64,000 nt of DNA from NCBI RefSeq assembly GCF_009912395.1, contig NZ_WNDO01000007.1, positions 1 through 64,000 of the forward strand, given 5' to 3'. The stretch comes from Luteibacter sp. (GTDB taxonomy: Bacteria; Pseudomonadota; Gammaproteobacteria; Xanthomonadales; Rhodanobacteraceae). The position numbers were made by a program, and so were the translations under genes. Under the pieces are notes generated by a model that saw only the letters and a program-made list of their open reading frames with translations, did no database searches and had not been told where the DNA came from. Shown here piece by piece: positions 26,901 to 34,467 of this stretch (the stretch's first letter is position 1; every line of letters begins with the position of its first letter).

Positions 26901-27369
26901 GACCCGCGAGCGAGCGTTCGCTTTCGATGCCCGGTGCGACGGCAAGCACGGGAGGGTTCAGGCGATCGATCCTGTGGACCGGCTCCCCCTCCAGCTCTTC
27001 GATCCTTGCCATGAGGATCGGATAACGCTGGACGATCCGATCCCAGGCAGCCACGAGACTTGCGACATCGAGTCGGCCCGCCAGGCGGGAGCAAGCCGTG
27101 ATGGCGTTGCTCCGCCCCGTGTGCCAGCGCTGCAACAGGTATTGGGCACGTTGTCCAGCGGAAAGCGGAAAGCTTGACACGTCGTCGCTGACGGCATCGT
27201 CACGTGCACCAAGCAACGCGACCAGCTCGCGCTTGTGCCGGGTCAGCGAGTCGCGAAGTCCTTCGGTCATGGCCCCCTGCGGACCGCGAACCGTCAGTTT
27301 TCCTTCATCCACGCGAAGCGCTATGCCGCGCTCCGCCAGATCCGCCAGCAGCGTCGTGATCTCTTCCAT
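23989..27369 (-). CDS. NRPS: TubC dock-C-A(Ser)-PCP
   Basis: 1126 residues: a TubC-type docking domain at 1-55, a condensation domain with HHIIFDG (about 194), an adenylation domain (TSGSTGRPKG, about 686; NLYGPTEAAID) and a PCP (LGGNSLIATRL, Ser about 1080) close to the C-terminus, with no release domain. My reading of the pocket is D-V-W-H-F-S-L-I-D, a serine code. The C domain probably accepts the polyketide chain or an upstream residue. The ATG follows a strong GGGGAGGGG ribosome site. The gene is cotranscribed with the START-domain gene 36 nt upstream. Confidence 0.92.
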   Translation of the reverse strand: MEEITTLLADLAERGIALRVDEGKLTVRGPQGAMTEGLRDSLTRHKRELVALLGARDDAVSDDVSSFPLSAGQRAQYLLQRWHTGRSNAITACSRLAGRLDVASLVAAWDRIVQRYPILMARIEELEGEPVHRIDRLNPPVLAVAPGIESERSLAGHFQAVAAQPFDLAREPLVRASLHRVDDGDLCIFIAVHHIIFDGQSVGILLLALFEAYDAIVSGEQPPAHTVGHYGRFVAWEDAMLRSDEGVASRDYWKRCLAKERPIFRLLPEHAGAFDVGRPSTIHSRTLDTGHARRILDTCASLGIQPTAWFHAVYLALLSKHSGQSDLTVLMPVMVRPDTTYRADIGFFFNAVPIRTAVDAKETIGALSRRLQMSIVDAVYHSAYPLSLMLDRARADASVPFALYFGYHEFSSLADPAFEGYRQRFGLASFNGFRQQGEGDYDLALEVFREDDTWRITLQADPAKQPDEVISAVFDRYIWLLDQACDAPERSLAELALATLAERDRVVREWNNTATPFADDKRIHDFFLDQVVRQGDAPAVRHGHRSIDYATLGERVEALALWLQDTGVGPGRIVALCLDRSIEMEIAILAVLRAGGAYMPIDPEYPDDRIGYMLEDSATPVILTQRNLMGRLATLSPSADVRMLALDDEWTTVERESARLRDEGMSLVDEVSATDTCYVIYTSGSTGRPKGVLVEHRALVNRLQWMQKRYPIGRGDAVAQKTPYCFDVSVWEFLWTPMTGAELVFAQPGGHLDALYMRRFIVQNGITVLHFVPSMLQTFLDHAGGTCPGVRFVFCSGEALDAESARRYREVFTEAALHNLYGPTEAAIDVTAYDCTRMDRSFVPIGRPIDNTQILILDEHGHAQPPGVPGELHIGGANLARGYLRRPELTTERFIAHPFQPQARLYRTGDLARWLDDGNIQYLGRIDHQVKIGGVRIETGEIEARLVAYPGMAACAIVPRGETGFTQLVAFYRMRDSMPGDVVSVDTADLRAHLLGELPEYMVPAAFVSVATLPVTSNGKIDRKALQAVEVGIESRRRYEEPATETEKALVDLWSGVFKEQGFVAIEAKIGANDNFFELGGNSLIATRLIYTVRSRFGVELPVKALFEQVTIRDLAAQIDQLKRSR

Positions 27370-27405
27370 TGTCCCCTCCCCAAAACCATGTCGCCCCGGA
27401 CGCCC

Positions 27406-28128
27406 TCACTCGGCGACGATCGGGTGCCCGTCGTAAATGCTTTGCAACGTCACGCTGTCGTACTTGGGTTTCGCATAGAGGCGCGGGAGATCCTTGAATG
27501 CGCCATAAGCCGCATGCGGGGCCTCGTCGTTGAACAGGAAATACGGCAAGCCGACATCGATATCCTGCTGGAGCGTGATACGGACCTCGTCATCACCTAT
27601 CGGCTCCAACGTCCACACCGCATTCATATGCGTGAGGCGATAGCAGCAATCATCGTTCGGAGCCGCATCCGGTGCAGCCGTAAACGCTACCGTGATGGGC
27701 TGTCCAGGAGCGGATTGCGTGAACTGGGTGTGCAGCAGAAATTCCCGGGGCGAGAAAGGCGACGGGAACGTCTCCTTCCACAATTGGACATAGTTCCTGG
27801 CCACCGGATCCCAGTGTTTGACCGCAACCGACTCGAAGCAATCAGGAATCCAGTCGTGACAATTTTCAAGACTACCGTCGAGATGTGCCGCGGCGGCCCG
27901 GTCCAGGCTGGTCTTCACTATGCGTTCCGCTTTCACCTTGAGCAGGGTCTCACCCGGCGTCTTGATGGTGTAGACCTTGATGCCCTTCTTGTCGATAACC
28001 AATTTTGGCTGGTTATCGCCGGAGTACTTCCATGCCACATGCGCACCGGCCGCTCCGACGAGCAGCACTGCGACGATCACAAGCAACCACTTCCCGACAC
28101 GCCGGGCCAGACTCCTGCGTTTCTGCAT
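27406..28128 (-). CDS. Membrane-anchored START/SRPBCC-like lipid-binding protein
   Basis: 240 residues: one N-terminal membrane helix (about 14-33) and then a domain of about 200 residues with a START-type pattern (KGIKVYTIKTPGETLLKVKAE near 48; WTLEPIGDDEVRITLQQDIDVG near 170). START domains form a hydrophobic cavity for lipids or polyketide-like ligands. The anchor and basic start (MQKRRSLARR) suggest an inner-membrane protein with a periplasmic cavity. It lies between the ABC permease and an NRPS gene, with a strong GGGGGAGG ribosome site. Delivery or sequestration of a lipophilic product is an inference. Confidence 0.6.
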   Translation of the reverse strand: MQKRRSLARRVGKWLLVIVAVLLVGAAGAHVAWKYSGDNQPKLVIDKKGIKVYTIKTPGETLLKVKAERIVKTSLDRAAAAHLDGSLENCHDWIPDCFESVAVKHWDPVARNYVQLWKETFPSPFSPREFLLHTQFTQSAPGQPITVAFTAAPDAAPNDDCCYRLTHMNAVWTLEPIGDDEVRITLQQDIDVGLPYFLFNDEAPHAAYGAFKDLPRLYAKPKYDSVTLQSIYDGHPIVAE

Positions 28129-28206
28129 CGTTTCCTCCCCCTTGAATGAGCGCCCGGGGCGATCCCGAGCGCTCCAAATCCTTTAGATATCGAGCACCTG
28201 CGCGGG

Positions 28207-30627
28207 TCATTCGTAACGCAGCGCATCCCCGGGCTCCATGACCACCGCCCGTCTCGCAGGGATGTAGGACGAGCCGAAGATCACGGCCACCATCACGAAC
28301 AGAACGCCGATCGTGACTGGAACGACACCGTCCAGGGCGTTCGGCACGACGCCGGTCATGCCGGTGGTCAGGACGACGCCGACGACGCCTCCCACCAATC
28401 CGACGATGAGGTACCACATGGCCTGCCGCATAAAGCGACGAATGATGCGACCGCTGGTACTGCCAAGCGCACGCATGATCTCGATCTCCTGCGTCCGTTG
28501 CGCCACGGAACGACTGATAAGACCGAACAGTCCACTGGCGGCGAGGATCACTGTGATCAGGGCGATGCCCGTGAATCCCGGAACCATCGACTTGTAGGAA
28601 TTGATGGCGACAAGGTACTCATCCAGTCGCTGGAGATTATGCAGCGGCACGTCCGGATCGACGTCAAAGGCGGCCGCACGGAGGGTGTCGCGGGTATCTC
28701 CGCGGATGCCCGGCACCTTGACGAGCAATTGGAACCCGGTAGGCGCCGCCTGCTTCAACGGTCGGTAAACGACCCCGACGCTATCGCTATACGGTCCGGC
28801 GACCGCTGAGGCGACACCGACAATCGTCAGCCACGGACCGTTCGCCTCGGGATCGATCTGGATACGCTGGCCGATCGGATCGCGGTTTGGCCAGTACTGC
28901 GTCGCCGTACGCTCGTCGACGATGGCAACCTGCTGCGTCGTCGCCACATCCGTCGCATCGAAGGCCCTGCCGGAACGGATGGCGATGCCCAGCATGTCGA
29001 AGTAGTTGGAAGACACCGTCGAGAAGGGCAGCTCGAATTTGTTCTTGTCCGTCGCCCCTGCCCTGTCCTCGATATCCGCACGCTGCATCGCAGGCGCCGT
29101 CGGACTGGCGGTCATGTATCCCACCGTGGCGCCAGGGATGCGTTGGCGTATCGATGCATCCAGCTGGTCCCAATAGCGGATCCTGTCGTCAGGCGTCGCA
29201 TACCGGGCGCCGAGTGCGCTGCTGTACGTGGAGAGGAGAAGATTCTCTTCCGCCACACCGACCGGTTTCTGGAGTTCACGATTCACAGCGGAAGCGATGT
29301 TGGCGCAAATCACCAGAAGCAAAGAGGAAATCACCACTTGCACGCCAACCAGTATCGACGTCGTTCGTTGGCTACCTTTCGCAGCGGCGCCCTTGCCGGT
29401 GCCCGCCAGCGTCGCCGCAGGATCCAGGCGCGAGATGCGCCACGCGGGAATAAGCGTGCTTAGCAGCCATAGGACTGCCGCCGCGATGATCGCGACCAGA
29501 AAATCGATCGGCCTGACGAGAAGCTCATTGGGATCGCGCCCCGACGCCTGGAGACGCGAGGTGAAATCGAGCAGGCCATGAGCCCAATGAACCGCCAGCA
29601 CCGCCAGCACCGCGCCAACCACCAGGCCGAACGCGATCACGAAGAACGATTGCAGGAGGCATTGCCTGAGCACACGCCAGCGCGTGGATCCCAGCGCCGT
29701 GCGCAAGGCGAGTTCACGGCTCCGCTCCATCAGCATGGCGAAGAAGATCATGCTGATGTTCAGGCCACCGAGCAGTAGCACGGCGATTGCGATGAACGTG
29801 GCCATCGCGATGACCGGGATATTGTCGTGTGTATACATCCGGTGGGCGGGAAATACGGCGACGGAGCGCTTGGCACCGAACGACTGGGGATAGTCCGCAT
29901 TGACTGATGCGATCGCCTGGGAAAGGTCCTTCTCCACGGCATCCGAAGAGGCGCCGCCGGCGGCCCTTGCCACCACGGTGACCTTGGGAAGCGACGGATC
30001 CGGTGTGGCGATGACCGCCTTCTGCAGGGGCGTCCAGACTTCGAAGTCCTGGAAAGCGAAGAAATCGCGTGGCATGACGCCAGCCACCGACACCATCTTG
30101 CCGTCCATGCGGACCTGCTTGCCGACGATATTCGGGTCGCCGGCGAAGTAGGTCTGCCAAGTGTCGTAGCTCAGTATGAGCGAACTGGTCGTACCTGCTG
30201 CGGCATCGCGATCGTCGAACAGGCGTCCGAGCAACGGCTGCCGTCCGAACGCAGCCAGAAGCGACGGCTCGATGGCTGCGCCGCGCAACCTCATGCTGGC
30301 CTCGCCCTCGCTCATGATGGGCGCACGCGGGGAAAACGCACCCAGGTAATCCACGGACTTCGTCCGCTTGCGAAGCTCGTTGTAGGTGAACGGGTCCATG
30401 CGAGGCCGAAGCGACGCGGACGTATTCTCGGCGGTCTGCACGCTCAGCCAGCTCGATGAACCATCGAACGGCAAGGGCTTCAAGCCGATGTTGTAGTCGA
30501 TGACGAATACGAAGAGCGACAGCCCGACGCTCAACGCCACCACCAGGATACAGAGCAGCGAGTTGCCGGGCGAGCGGACGAACAGTCGCCAGGCGTGCGC
30601 CAGGTCGAACCGCATGTTCTTTATCAT
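28207..30627 (-). CDS. ABC transporter permease, double FtsX/MacB (about 800 residues)
   Basis: 807 residues with the duplicated plan of ADOP-type permeases: an N-terminal helix (about 22-44), a MacB-like periplasmic core, three helices with FtsX pattern (about 280-425), a second helix-plus-periplasmic-core unit (about 440-680) and three C-terminal helices (about 690-795) ending in PARRAVVMEPGDALRYE. It should pair with the ATPase and MFP encoded downstream to move substrate across the envelope. ATG 30627 is preferred because GGGAG precedes it and the family motif MRFDLAHAWR follows. A sigma-54 promoter lies 75-100 nt upstream. Confidence 0.9.
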   Translation of the reverse strand: MIKNMRFDLAHAWRLFVRSPGNSLLCILVVALSVGLSLFVFVIDYNIGLKPLPFDGSSSWLSVQTAENTSASLRPRMDPFTYNELRKRTKSVDYLGAFSPRAPIMSEGEASMRLRGAAIEPSLLAAFGRQPLLGRLFDDRDAAAGTTSSLILSYDTWQTYFAGDPNIVGKQVRMDGKMVSVAGVMPRDFFAFQDFEVWTPLQKAVIATPDPSLPKVTVVARAAGGASSDAVEKDLSQAIASVNADYPQSFGAKRSVAVFPAHRMYTHDNIPVIAMATFIAIAVLLLGGLNISMIFFAMLMERSRELALRTALGSTRWRVLRQCLLQSFFVIAFGLVVGAVLAVLAVHWAHGLLDFTSRLQASGRDPNELLVRPIDFLVAIIAAAVLWLLSTLIPAWRISRLDPAATLAGTGKGAAAKGSQRTTSILVGVQVVISSLLLVICANIASAVNRELQKPVGVAEENLLLSTYSSALGARYATPDDRIRYWDQLDASIRQRIPGATVGYMTASPTAPAMQRADIEDRAGATDKNKFELPFSTVSSNYFDMLGIAIRSGRAFDATDVATTQQVAIVDERTATQYWPNRDPIGQRIQIDPEANGPWLTIVGVASAVAGPYSDSVGVVYRPLKQAAPTGFQLLVKVPGIRGDTRDTLRAAAFDVDPDVPLHNLQRLDEYLVAINSYKSMVPGFTGIALITVILAASGLFGLISRSVAQRTQEIEIMRALGSTSGRIIRRFMRQAMWYLIVGLVGGVVGVVLTTGMTGVVPNALDGVVPVTIGVLFVMVAVIFGSSYIPARRAVVMEPGDALRYE

Positions 30628-30712
30628 CGTAGAGCTCCCTTCATGCGTGCGTGGTGGGGCATGTCCCGTGGATCCGGGCGGCGACATCGGCCGCGGACTT
30701 CACACCGTTCAG

Positions 30713-30727
30713 GCAAGTTCCGTGCCA
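30713..30727 (-). promoter_or_regulatory. Sigma-54 (-24/-12) promoter before the permease gene
   Basis: Minus-strand sequence TGGCACG-GAAC-TTGC is a perfect consensus sigma-54 promoter. The start of transcription would be near 30702, giving a 75-nt leader before the permease ATG. It could drive permease, START protein and the Ser-NRPS. Confidence 0.75.
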
Positions 30728-30770
30728 CGCCATGCAATGCGTTGTGGCGCCTCGTCGGACCGATATCCAC

Positions 30771-30808
30771 CGGGACCCTGTCCCGAAACCGGGACAGCGC
30801 GTCCCGGT
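30771..30808. promoter_or_regulatory. Array of four alternating GTCCCG/CGGGAC half-sites
   Basis: Half-sites CGGGAC (30771), GTCCCG (30780), CGGGAC (30791) and GTCCCG (30801) form nested dyads, including CTGTCCCG-AAAC-CGGGACAG (30778-30797) and ACCGGGAC-5 nt-GTCCCGGT (30788-30808). They lie 45-80 bp upstream of the sigma-54 promoter and just after the acyltransferase stop. A terminator role is possible, but no T-run follows. Confidence 0.65.
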
Positions 30809-30819
30809 TTCGCTCCACG

Positions 30820-31944
30820 TCAGGCGACAGCGATGTCGTCCAGGTCGAAGTATCCTTCGTAGCCATCGAGATAGACTGCGGCCCTGTGCCCGAAGAGCAG
30901 TATCGCTTCGGTTCGCGTACGCAGCGGCTCCGGCGAGGTCTGCGACGATACGACCCGCGTACCCACCGGATGCTGACGGTTCCATGCCTCGACCTTTCCC
31001 GCCGCGTCCTTGCCGATGACTGCGACTGCCGGCGCCGCCGCGGGTACGGAAGGCGCTGCCTCGACGACTGCAGGCGGCACAACCTTGGCGGTCACTCCGT
31101 TGGCCCGTAGCATCTTGGTCAGCACGTCCCCATGGCCGATTTCCTCGAACGCCATCGAATCGGCTGCCTCTCCCCTGCCAACCAGGTAGGCGATCGTCGC
31201 CGCCCAACGCACCGGACTGGCAATCTGCGATGCCAGTGTCGCGGCGACCGTAGTGGCCTCGTAGGGAAGCGCACTGATATTGGCGACCACAGGTATCGCC
31301 GGATCCATGAATGTGACGCCTTCGAGGAATGCTTCGAACTCCTTTTGCGCATCGGCCATGAATGGCGTGTGGAACGCGCCGCTCGTCTTGAGCGGGAAGA
31401 CCAGCACGCGTCCCTTCTGCAACAGTGGCTGGGCGGCCGCCACCTGCTCACGGTCACCCGAAATGACGATTTGCACCGGAGTGTTGAAGTTCGCCAGGTA
31501 TACGCGATCCAGGCCATTCTCTCTGAGCGTCGCCTCGATTGCGGCCGGGTCGGCGTTGACCACGGCCGCCATGGCGCCACCCGAGGCTTGGCTCATCAAC
31601 TCACCCCGCTTCCGTACAAGGCGAACACCCGTGGCAAAATCGAAGCATCCCGCCGCGTGCAGGGCGTTGAATTCACCAAGGCTGTGTCCCGCCAGGAAAT
31701 CGGGAAGCGCGTGCCCATCGCGACGCCTAGCGAGAAACGACAAGGCGTTGACGACGAACAATGCCGGCTGGGTGAATTGCGTGTTGTCGAGTTCGCTGCG
31801 CGGATCCTCGAGGCACAATTCGCGGATCGAATATCCCAGGACGTCGTCTGCCTGCGCGACCTCGACGGCAAATGCGTCGAAAAGCGCGGCGCCGCCCATG
31901 CCCTTGGCCTGGGAACCCTGTCCCGGGAACATGTAAGTCTTCAT
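30820..31944 (-). CDS. Free-standing malonyl-CoA:ACP transacylase (trans-AT)
   Basis: 374 residues. The FabD-like fold shows FPGQGSQ at the start, the nucleophile Ser88 in GHSLGE, Arg113 (RKRGELM) and the catalytic His192 (GAFHTPFM). None of the PKS modules in the window has its own AT, so this enzyme must load malonyl on all their ACPs. About 80 residues after the AT fold (an Ala/Pro linker near 285-305, then a small domain ending LDGYEGYFDLDDI) are extra compared with FabD and of unknown use; similar tails occur on some trans-ATs. An AGGGGG ribosome site supports the start. Confidence 0.93.
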   Translation of the reverse strand: MKTYMFPGQGSQAKGMGGAALFDAFAVEVAQADDVLGYSIRELCLEDPRSELDNTQFTQPALFVVNALSFLARRRDGHALPDFLAGHSLGEFNALHAAGCFDFATGVRLVRKRGELMSQASGGAMAAVVNADPAAIEATLRENGLDRVYLANFNTPVQIVISGDREQVAAAQPLLQKGRVLVFPLKTSGAFHTPFMADAQKEFEAFLEGVTFMDPAIPVVANISALPYEATTVAATLASQIASPVRWAATIAYLVGRGEAADSMAFEEIGHGDVLTKMLRANGVTAKVVPPAVVEAAPSVPAAAPAVAVIGKDAAGKVEAWNRQHPVGTRVVSSQTSPEPLRTRTEAILLFGHRAAVYLDGYEGYFDLDDIAVA

Positions 31945-31969
31945 GGAACCCCCTGTCTTCCGATGTTGT

Positions 31970-32224
31970 TCAGGCCGGCGTGCCGGCCTTCCTGTCGGCC
32001 AGAAGCGCCGCCAGCTCTCCCATGTTGCTGGCCTTGATCGTCTCTGCCAAAGGCATGTCTATATCCAGCGTTTCGAGTGTCATCATGACGATTTCCGATC
32101 GGTCCATCGAATTCGCGCCCAGGTCCCGAAGCGAGTCCGTGCCTGCCAGCGCGCGATCGTCTAGTGAAGGAAGCACTTCGCGTGCATGCTTGATAATGAG
32201 TTCCAGGATGTCGTCTTTGTTCAT
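31970..32224 (-). CDS. Discrete acyl carrier protein of the beta-branching cassette
   Basis: An 84-residue acidic carrier with phosphopantetheine site Ser39 in LGANSMDRSEIVMM. Its place directly after the HMG-CoA-synthase-like gene (19 nt) and the GANSxDR motif fit the donor ACP that presents acetyl (from malonyl) to HCS. It lacks the Trp six residues after Ser that marks acceptor ACPs, as expected for a donor. The start at 32224 has an AGAGGA site; the longer frame to 32266 overlaps HCS. The PPTase gene of the cluster should activate it. Confidence 0.9.
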   Translation of the reverse strand: MNKDDILELIIKHAREVLPSLDDRALAGTDSLRDLGANSMDRSEIVMMTLETLDIDMPLAETIKASNMGELAALLADRKAGTPA

Positions 32225-32243
32225 GGCATGTCCTCTTGGCGGA

Positions 32244-33503
32244 TTACGAGACCCACTCGTATTCACGGTGGAATTCCTTGATCTCTTTCAGGAACAACGT
32301 CTCCCGGCCGTGCACCCTCCTCGCCGGCGAAACGAAGGAAGGATCCATCGACGCGTTACGGGTACCGAACTTGACCAGGTGGTTCGTCGCAAGCAGTTCG
32401 TCGTATTCCTTCATACTCAACGAATGGCGACGATTCAGCTGATCGCCTATGCCCTGGGCGCGTACGCGCTGCTGCCCCTCCCGGGTGACGATGCCGCTGA
32501 AGAATTCGGAACAGCATCCCGATCCGTAGGAAAAGCAACCGATACGACGAGGCTCGTCGAAGTCGCCGTGCTGGATGGTGCTAGCGATGGCCATGAGAGT
32601 ACTGGCCCCCATCGTGTTGCCGACGCGTTGATTGAAATGCAGGCTAGGGCTCACGCGGCGATCGAAATCTTCGTCGATATCCGCCGGACGTGCCTTGGCG
32701 ACCTTGCGCATGATGTTGCGATGTGCGCCCTTGACCATGCCGCCGAATGGCGTATGCATCGCCAGATACGTAAAGGTGTGGGCCAGATCGGCGCCTTCCA
32801 CACGCGACTGGTACTCCATGAAGGCCTTTTCGCAGCAGTCTAGGTAAGACAGCAGGGAGAGGTCCGCATCGCCTGCTTCCTTGTCGGGTGCAGGTCGGCA
32901 GGTATCCATGACCTCGTAACCGTAATAACCGCTGGCACCGACGTCGATGCGAAAAACATGCGGCTGGTCGCTGACCAGGGCAGCCACGGCCCCCGCGCCG
33001 CTACTTGGCTCGAAGAACGACCAGTCGTCGGTGAGTCCTTCTCCACCCTCCTCGGTCATGAATCGGGAAATGTCCGTCGCGATCAACAGGACCTTGGCCC
33101 CGGGCGATACGGAGGATAGGACGAAGTTGGCGGCTGTCTGCAGACCGGCGACGCCGGAATAGCACGCGTTCTTGAGTTCGAAGAGTCGACAGTTCCGATT
33201 GAGATCGAGCAGCTTGTGGAAATACGTGCTCATCGACTTGCCAAAGTCGAAAGCCGACTCGGTGCACGTAATCACCACTTCGATTCGATCCCGCTCCTCG
33301 GGTGTCAACGCATCCACGAGGGGCTTTGCGGCGTTCACCCCATACGTGATGGGATCTTCATAAGGCAGCGCCACCGTTTTCTCCTTCATCAGGAGATTGG
33401 CGAACCTCGTCATGTCCAGCCCGCGATGCCGGGCCAGGGCTTCCACGTCGACACGAGCCGTACCGGCATAGACGTTCATCGATTCGATCCCAACCGCTCG
33501 CAT
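32244..33503 (-). CDS. HMG-CoA-synthase-like enzyme (HCS) for beta-branching
   Basis: 419 residues, the size of PksG/MupH-type synthases. The nucleophile Cys114 lies in KNACYSGVAGLQ. Asp/Glu and His blocks of the thiolase fold are present (TCTESAFDFGKS; a later QRVGNTMGAST segment). It adds an acetyl unit to the beta-keto group of an ACP-bound chain. Its partners in the window are the donor ACP, the ECH2-like domain and the Trp-flagged ACP in the 4204-residue PKS. A decarboxylating KS and a separate ECH1 are not seen here. GGGGGA precedes the ATG at 33503. Confidence 0.92.
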   Translation of the reverse strand: MRAVGIESMNVYAGTARVDVEALARHRGLDMTRFANLLMKEKTVALPYEDPITYGVNAAKPLVDALTPEERDRIEVVITCTESAFDFGKSMSTYFHKLLDLNRNCRLFELKNACYSGVAGLQTAANFVLSSVSPGAKVLLIATDISRFMTEEGGEGLTDDWSFFEPSSGAGAVAALVSDQPHVFRIDVGASGYYGYEVMDTCRPAPDKEAGDADLSLLSYLDCCEKAFMEYQSRVEGADLAHTFTYLAMHTPFGGMVKGAHRNIMRKVAKARPADIDEDFDRRVSPSLHFNQRVGNTMGASTLMAIASTIQHGDFDEPRRIGCFSYGSGCCSEFFSGIVTREGQQRVRAQGIGDQLNRRHSLSMKEYDELLATNHLVKFGTRNASMDPSFVSPARRVHGRETLFLKEIKEFHREYEWVS

Positions 33504-33570
33504 GTTTCCCCCGTTTATCCAACACAAACGTCGTATCCGGCCGTGCCGATGCACGACTCGGACGTACGCA

Positions 33571-34293
33571 TCACTGGAACGTGAAAAGCTTCGCGCGACT
33601 CTGTCCCTTTCTCAGACGGAAAGCGGCGAAGTCGTCCCTGTTGCCGAATTGCAGATAGATATTTTCGCGTTGCACCGTGGCGAACGATTGTCCCGGCGGC
33701 AGACCGAACGAGTGACCGGGATAGATCCGAGTTGTATCGTGGATCTCACGCCGTATCCGGGCAAGGCTTTCGAACATCCTGTGGGCGCCATCCAGGTCCG
33801 GGCAAATGCCACACCCTTCGGCGAACAGGACGTCGCCGGTAAATAGATCGTCGCCGATGCGGTAGCACATGCACCCGGGTGTATGCCCCGGAGTGAGCAT
33901 CGGCCTGATCGTCATACCCCCGATCACAAACGGCGTTTCGTCGATGGGAACGAGTCGGGGGGCATGAAAACCGGACCAGGCGATTTCCTGGCGGGACATC
34001 CAGAGCGGGCAACCGAAGTGTTCGCCCAGCGTTGCGGCCAGGTCGACATGGTCCGGGTGCGAATGCGTGAGTAGGATTCCCTTGACATGCGCTCCAACAT
34101 CGGCCACCGCGCGAAGAACAACGTGTGGTTCCCACGACGGATCGACGAGAAGAGCGGAACGCGTCGCGATATCGACCACGACATAGTTGTAATTGGCGAT
34201 CGTTCCCCGTGTCGTCCTGACGATCACTACGCGTGTGCGCGCTGCCGTGGCCGATGCCACGACGGCGCAGGTCGAGTCTCCGCTCACTTCCAT
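33571..34293 (-). CDS. Metallo-beta-lactamase-fold hydrolase (PksB/BaeB-like)
   Basis: About 240 residues with the zinc motif THSHPDHVD, a further His in LTPGHTPGCM, Asp in LFTGDVLF and a last His in YPGHSFG, all typical of glyoxalase-II-type hydrolases. Such enzymes accompany trans-AT PKS clusters and are thought to cleave stalled acyl groups from carriers. A start near 34293 or the GTG at 34287 (ideal spacing from GGGGG) fits best, since a promoter lies at 34401-34429 and the longer frame begins upstream of its start site. Confidence 0.82.
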   Translation of the reverse strand: MEVSGDSTCAVVASATAARTRVVIVRTTRGTIANYNYVVVDIATRSALLVDPSWEPHVVLRAVADVGAHVKGILLTHSHPDHVDLAATLGEHFGCPLWMSRQEIAWSGFHAPRLVPIDETPFVIGGMTIRPMLTPGHTPGCMCYRIGDDLFTGDVLFAEGCGICPDLDGAHRMFESLARIRREIHDTTRIYPGHSFGLPPGQSFATVQRENIYLQFGNRDDFAAFRLRKGQSRAKLFTFQ

Positions 34294-34400
34294 CCCCCTT
34301 CGCCACGCCCGTGGCGTAGCGAGATTCCCTCGCACCGGCTTACCCCCCTGCCGGCGACCTGCCCTGCCGTCCCGTAGGATCGGCGATGACGAACGCACGA

Positions 34401-34429
34401 AGTAGAATCAATTCGACTCGAATCGTCAA
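34401..34429 (-). promoter_or_regulatory. Sigma-70-type promoter with a palindrome in its spacer
   Basis: On the minus strand TTGACG (34429-34424) and TCTACT (34406-34401) are separated by 17 bp. The spacer holds a perfect dyad ATTCGA-C-TCGAAT (34411-34423), which looks like an operator. It stands in the only sizeable gap of this part of the cluster (174 nt) and would give the hydrolase, HCS, ACP and AT genes their own transcript. Confidence 0.5.
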
Positions 34430-34467
34430 TACGAAAATTGGGCAGTACGATCCTGGCTAGCATCGGG

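Noticed and set aside
30771-30808. Inverted repeats read as a terminator of the acyltransferase gene
   Set aside because: No T-run follows on the transcript, the half-sites are arrayed, and the same dyad appears before the other sigma-54 promoter; operator is the better reading, though termination is not excluded.
34294-34398. N-terminal extension of the metallo-hydrolase
   Set aside because: It is Arg/Gly-rich without family similarity, lacks a ribosome site and would begin ahead of the predicted transcript start.
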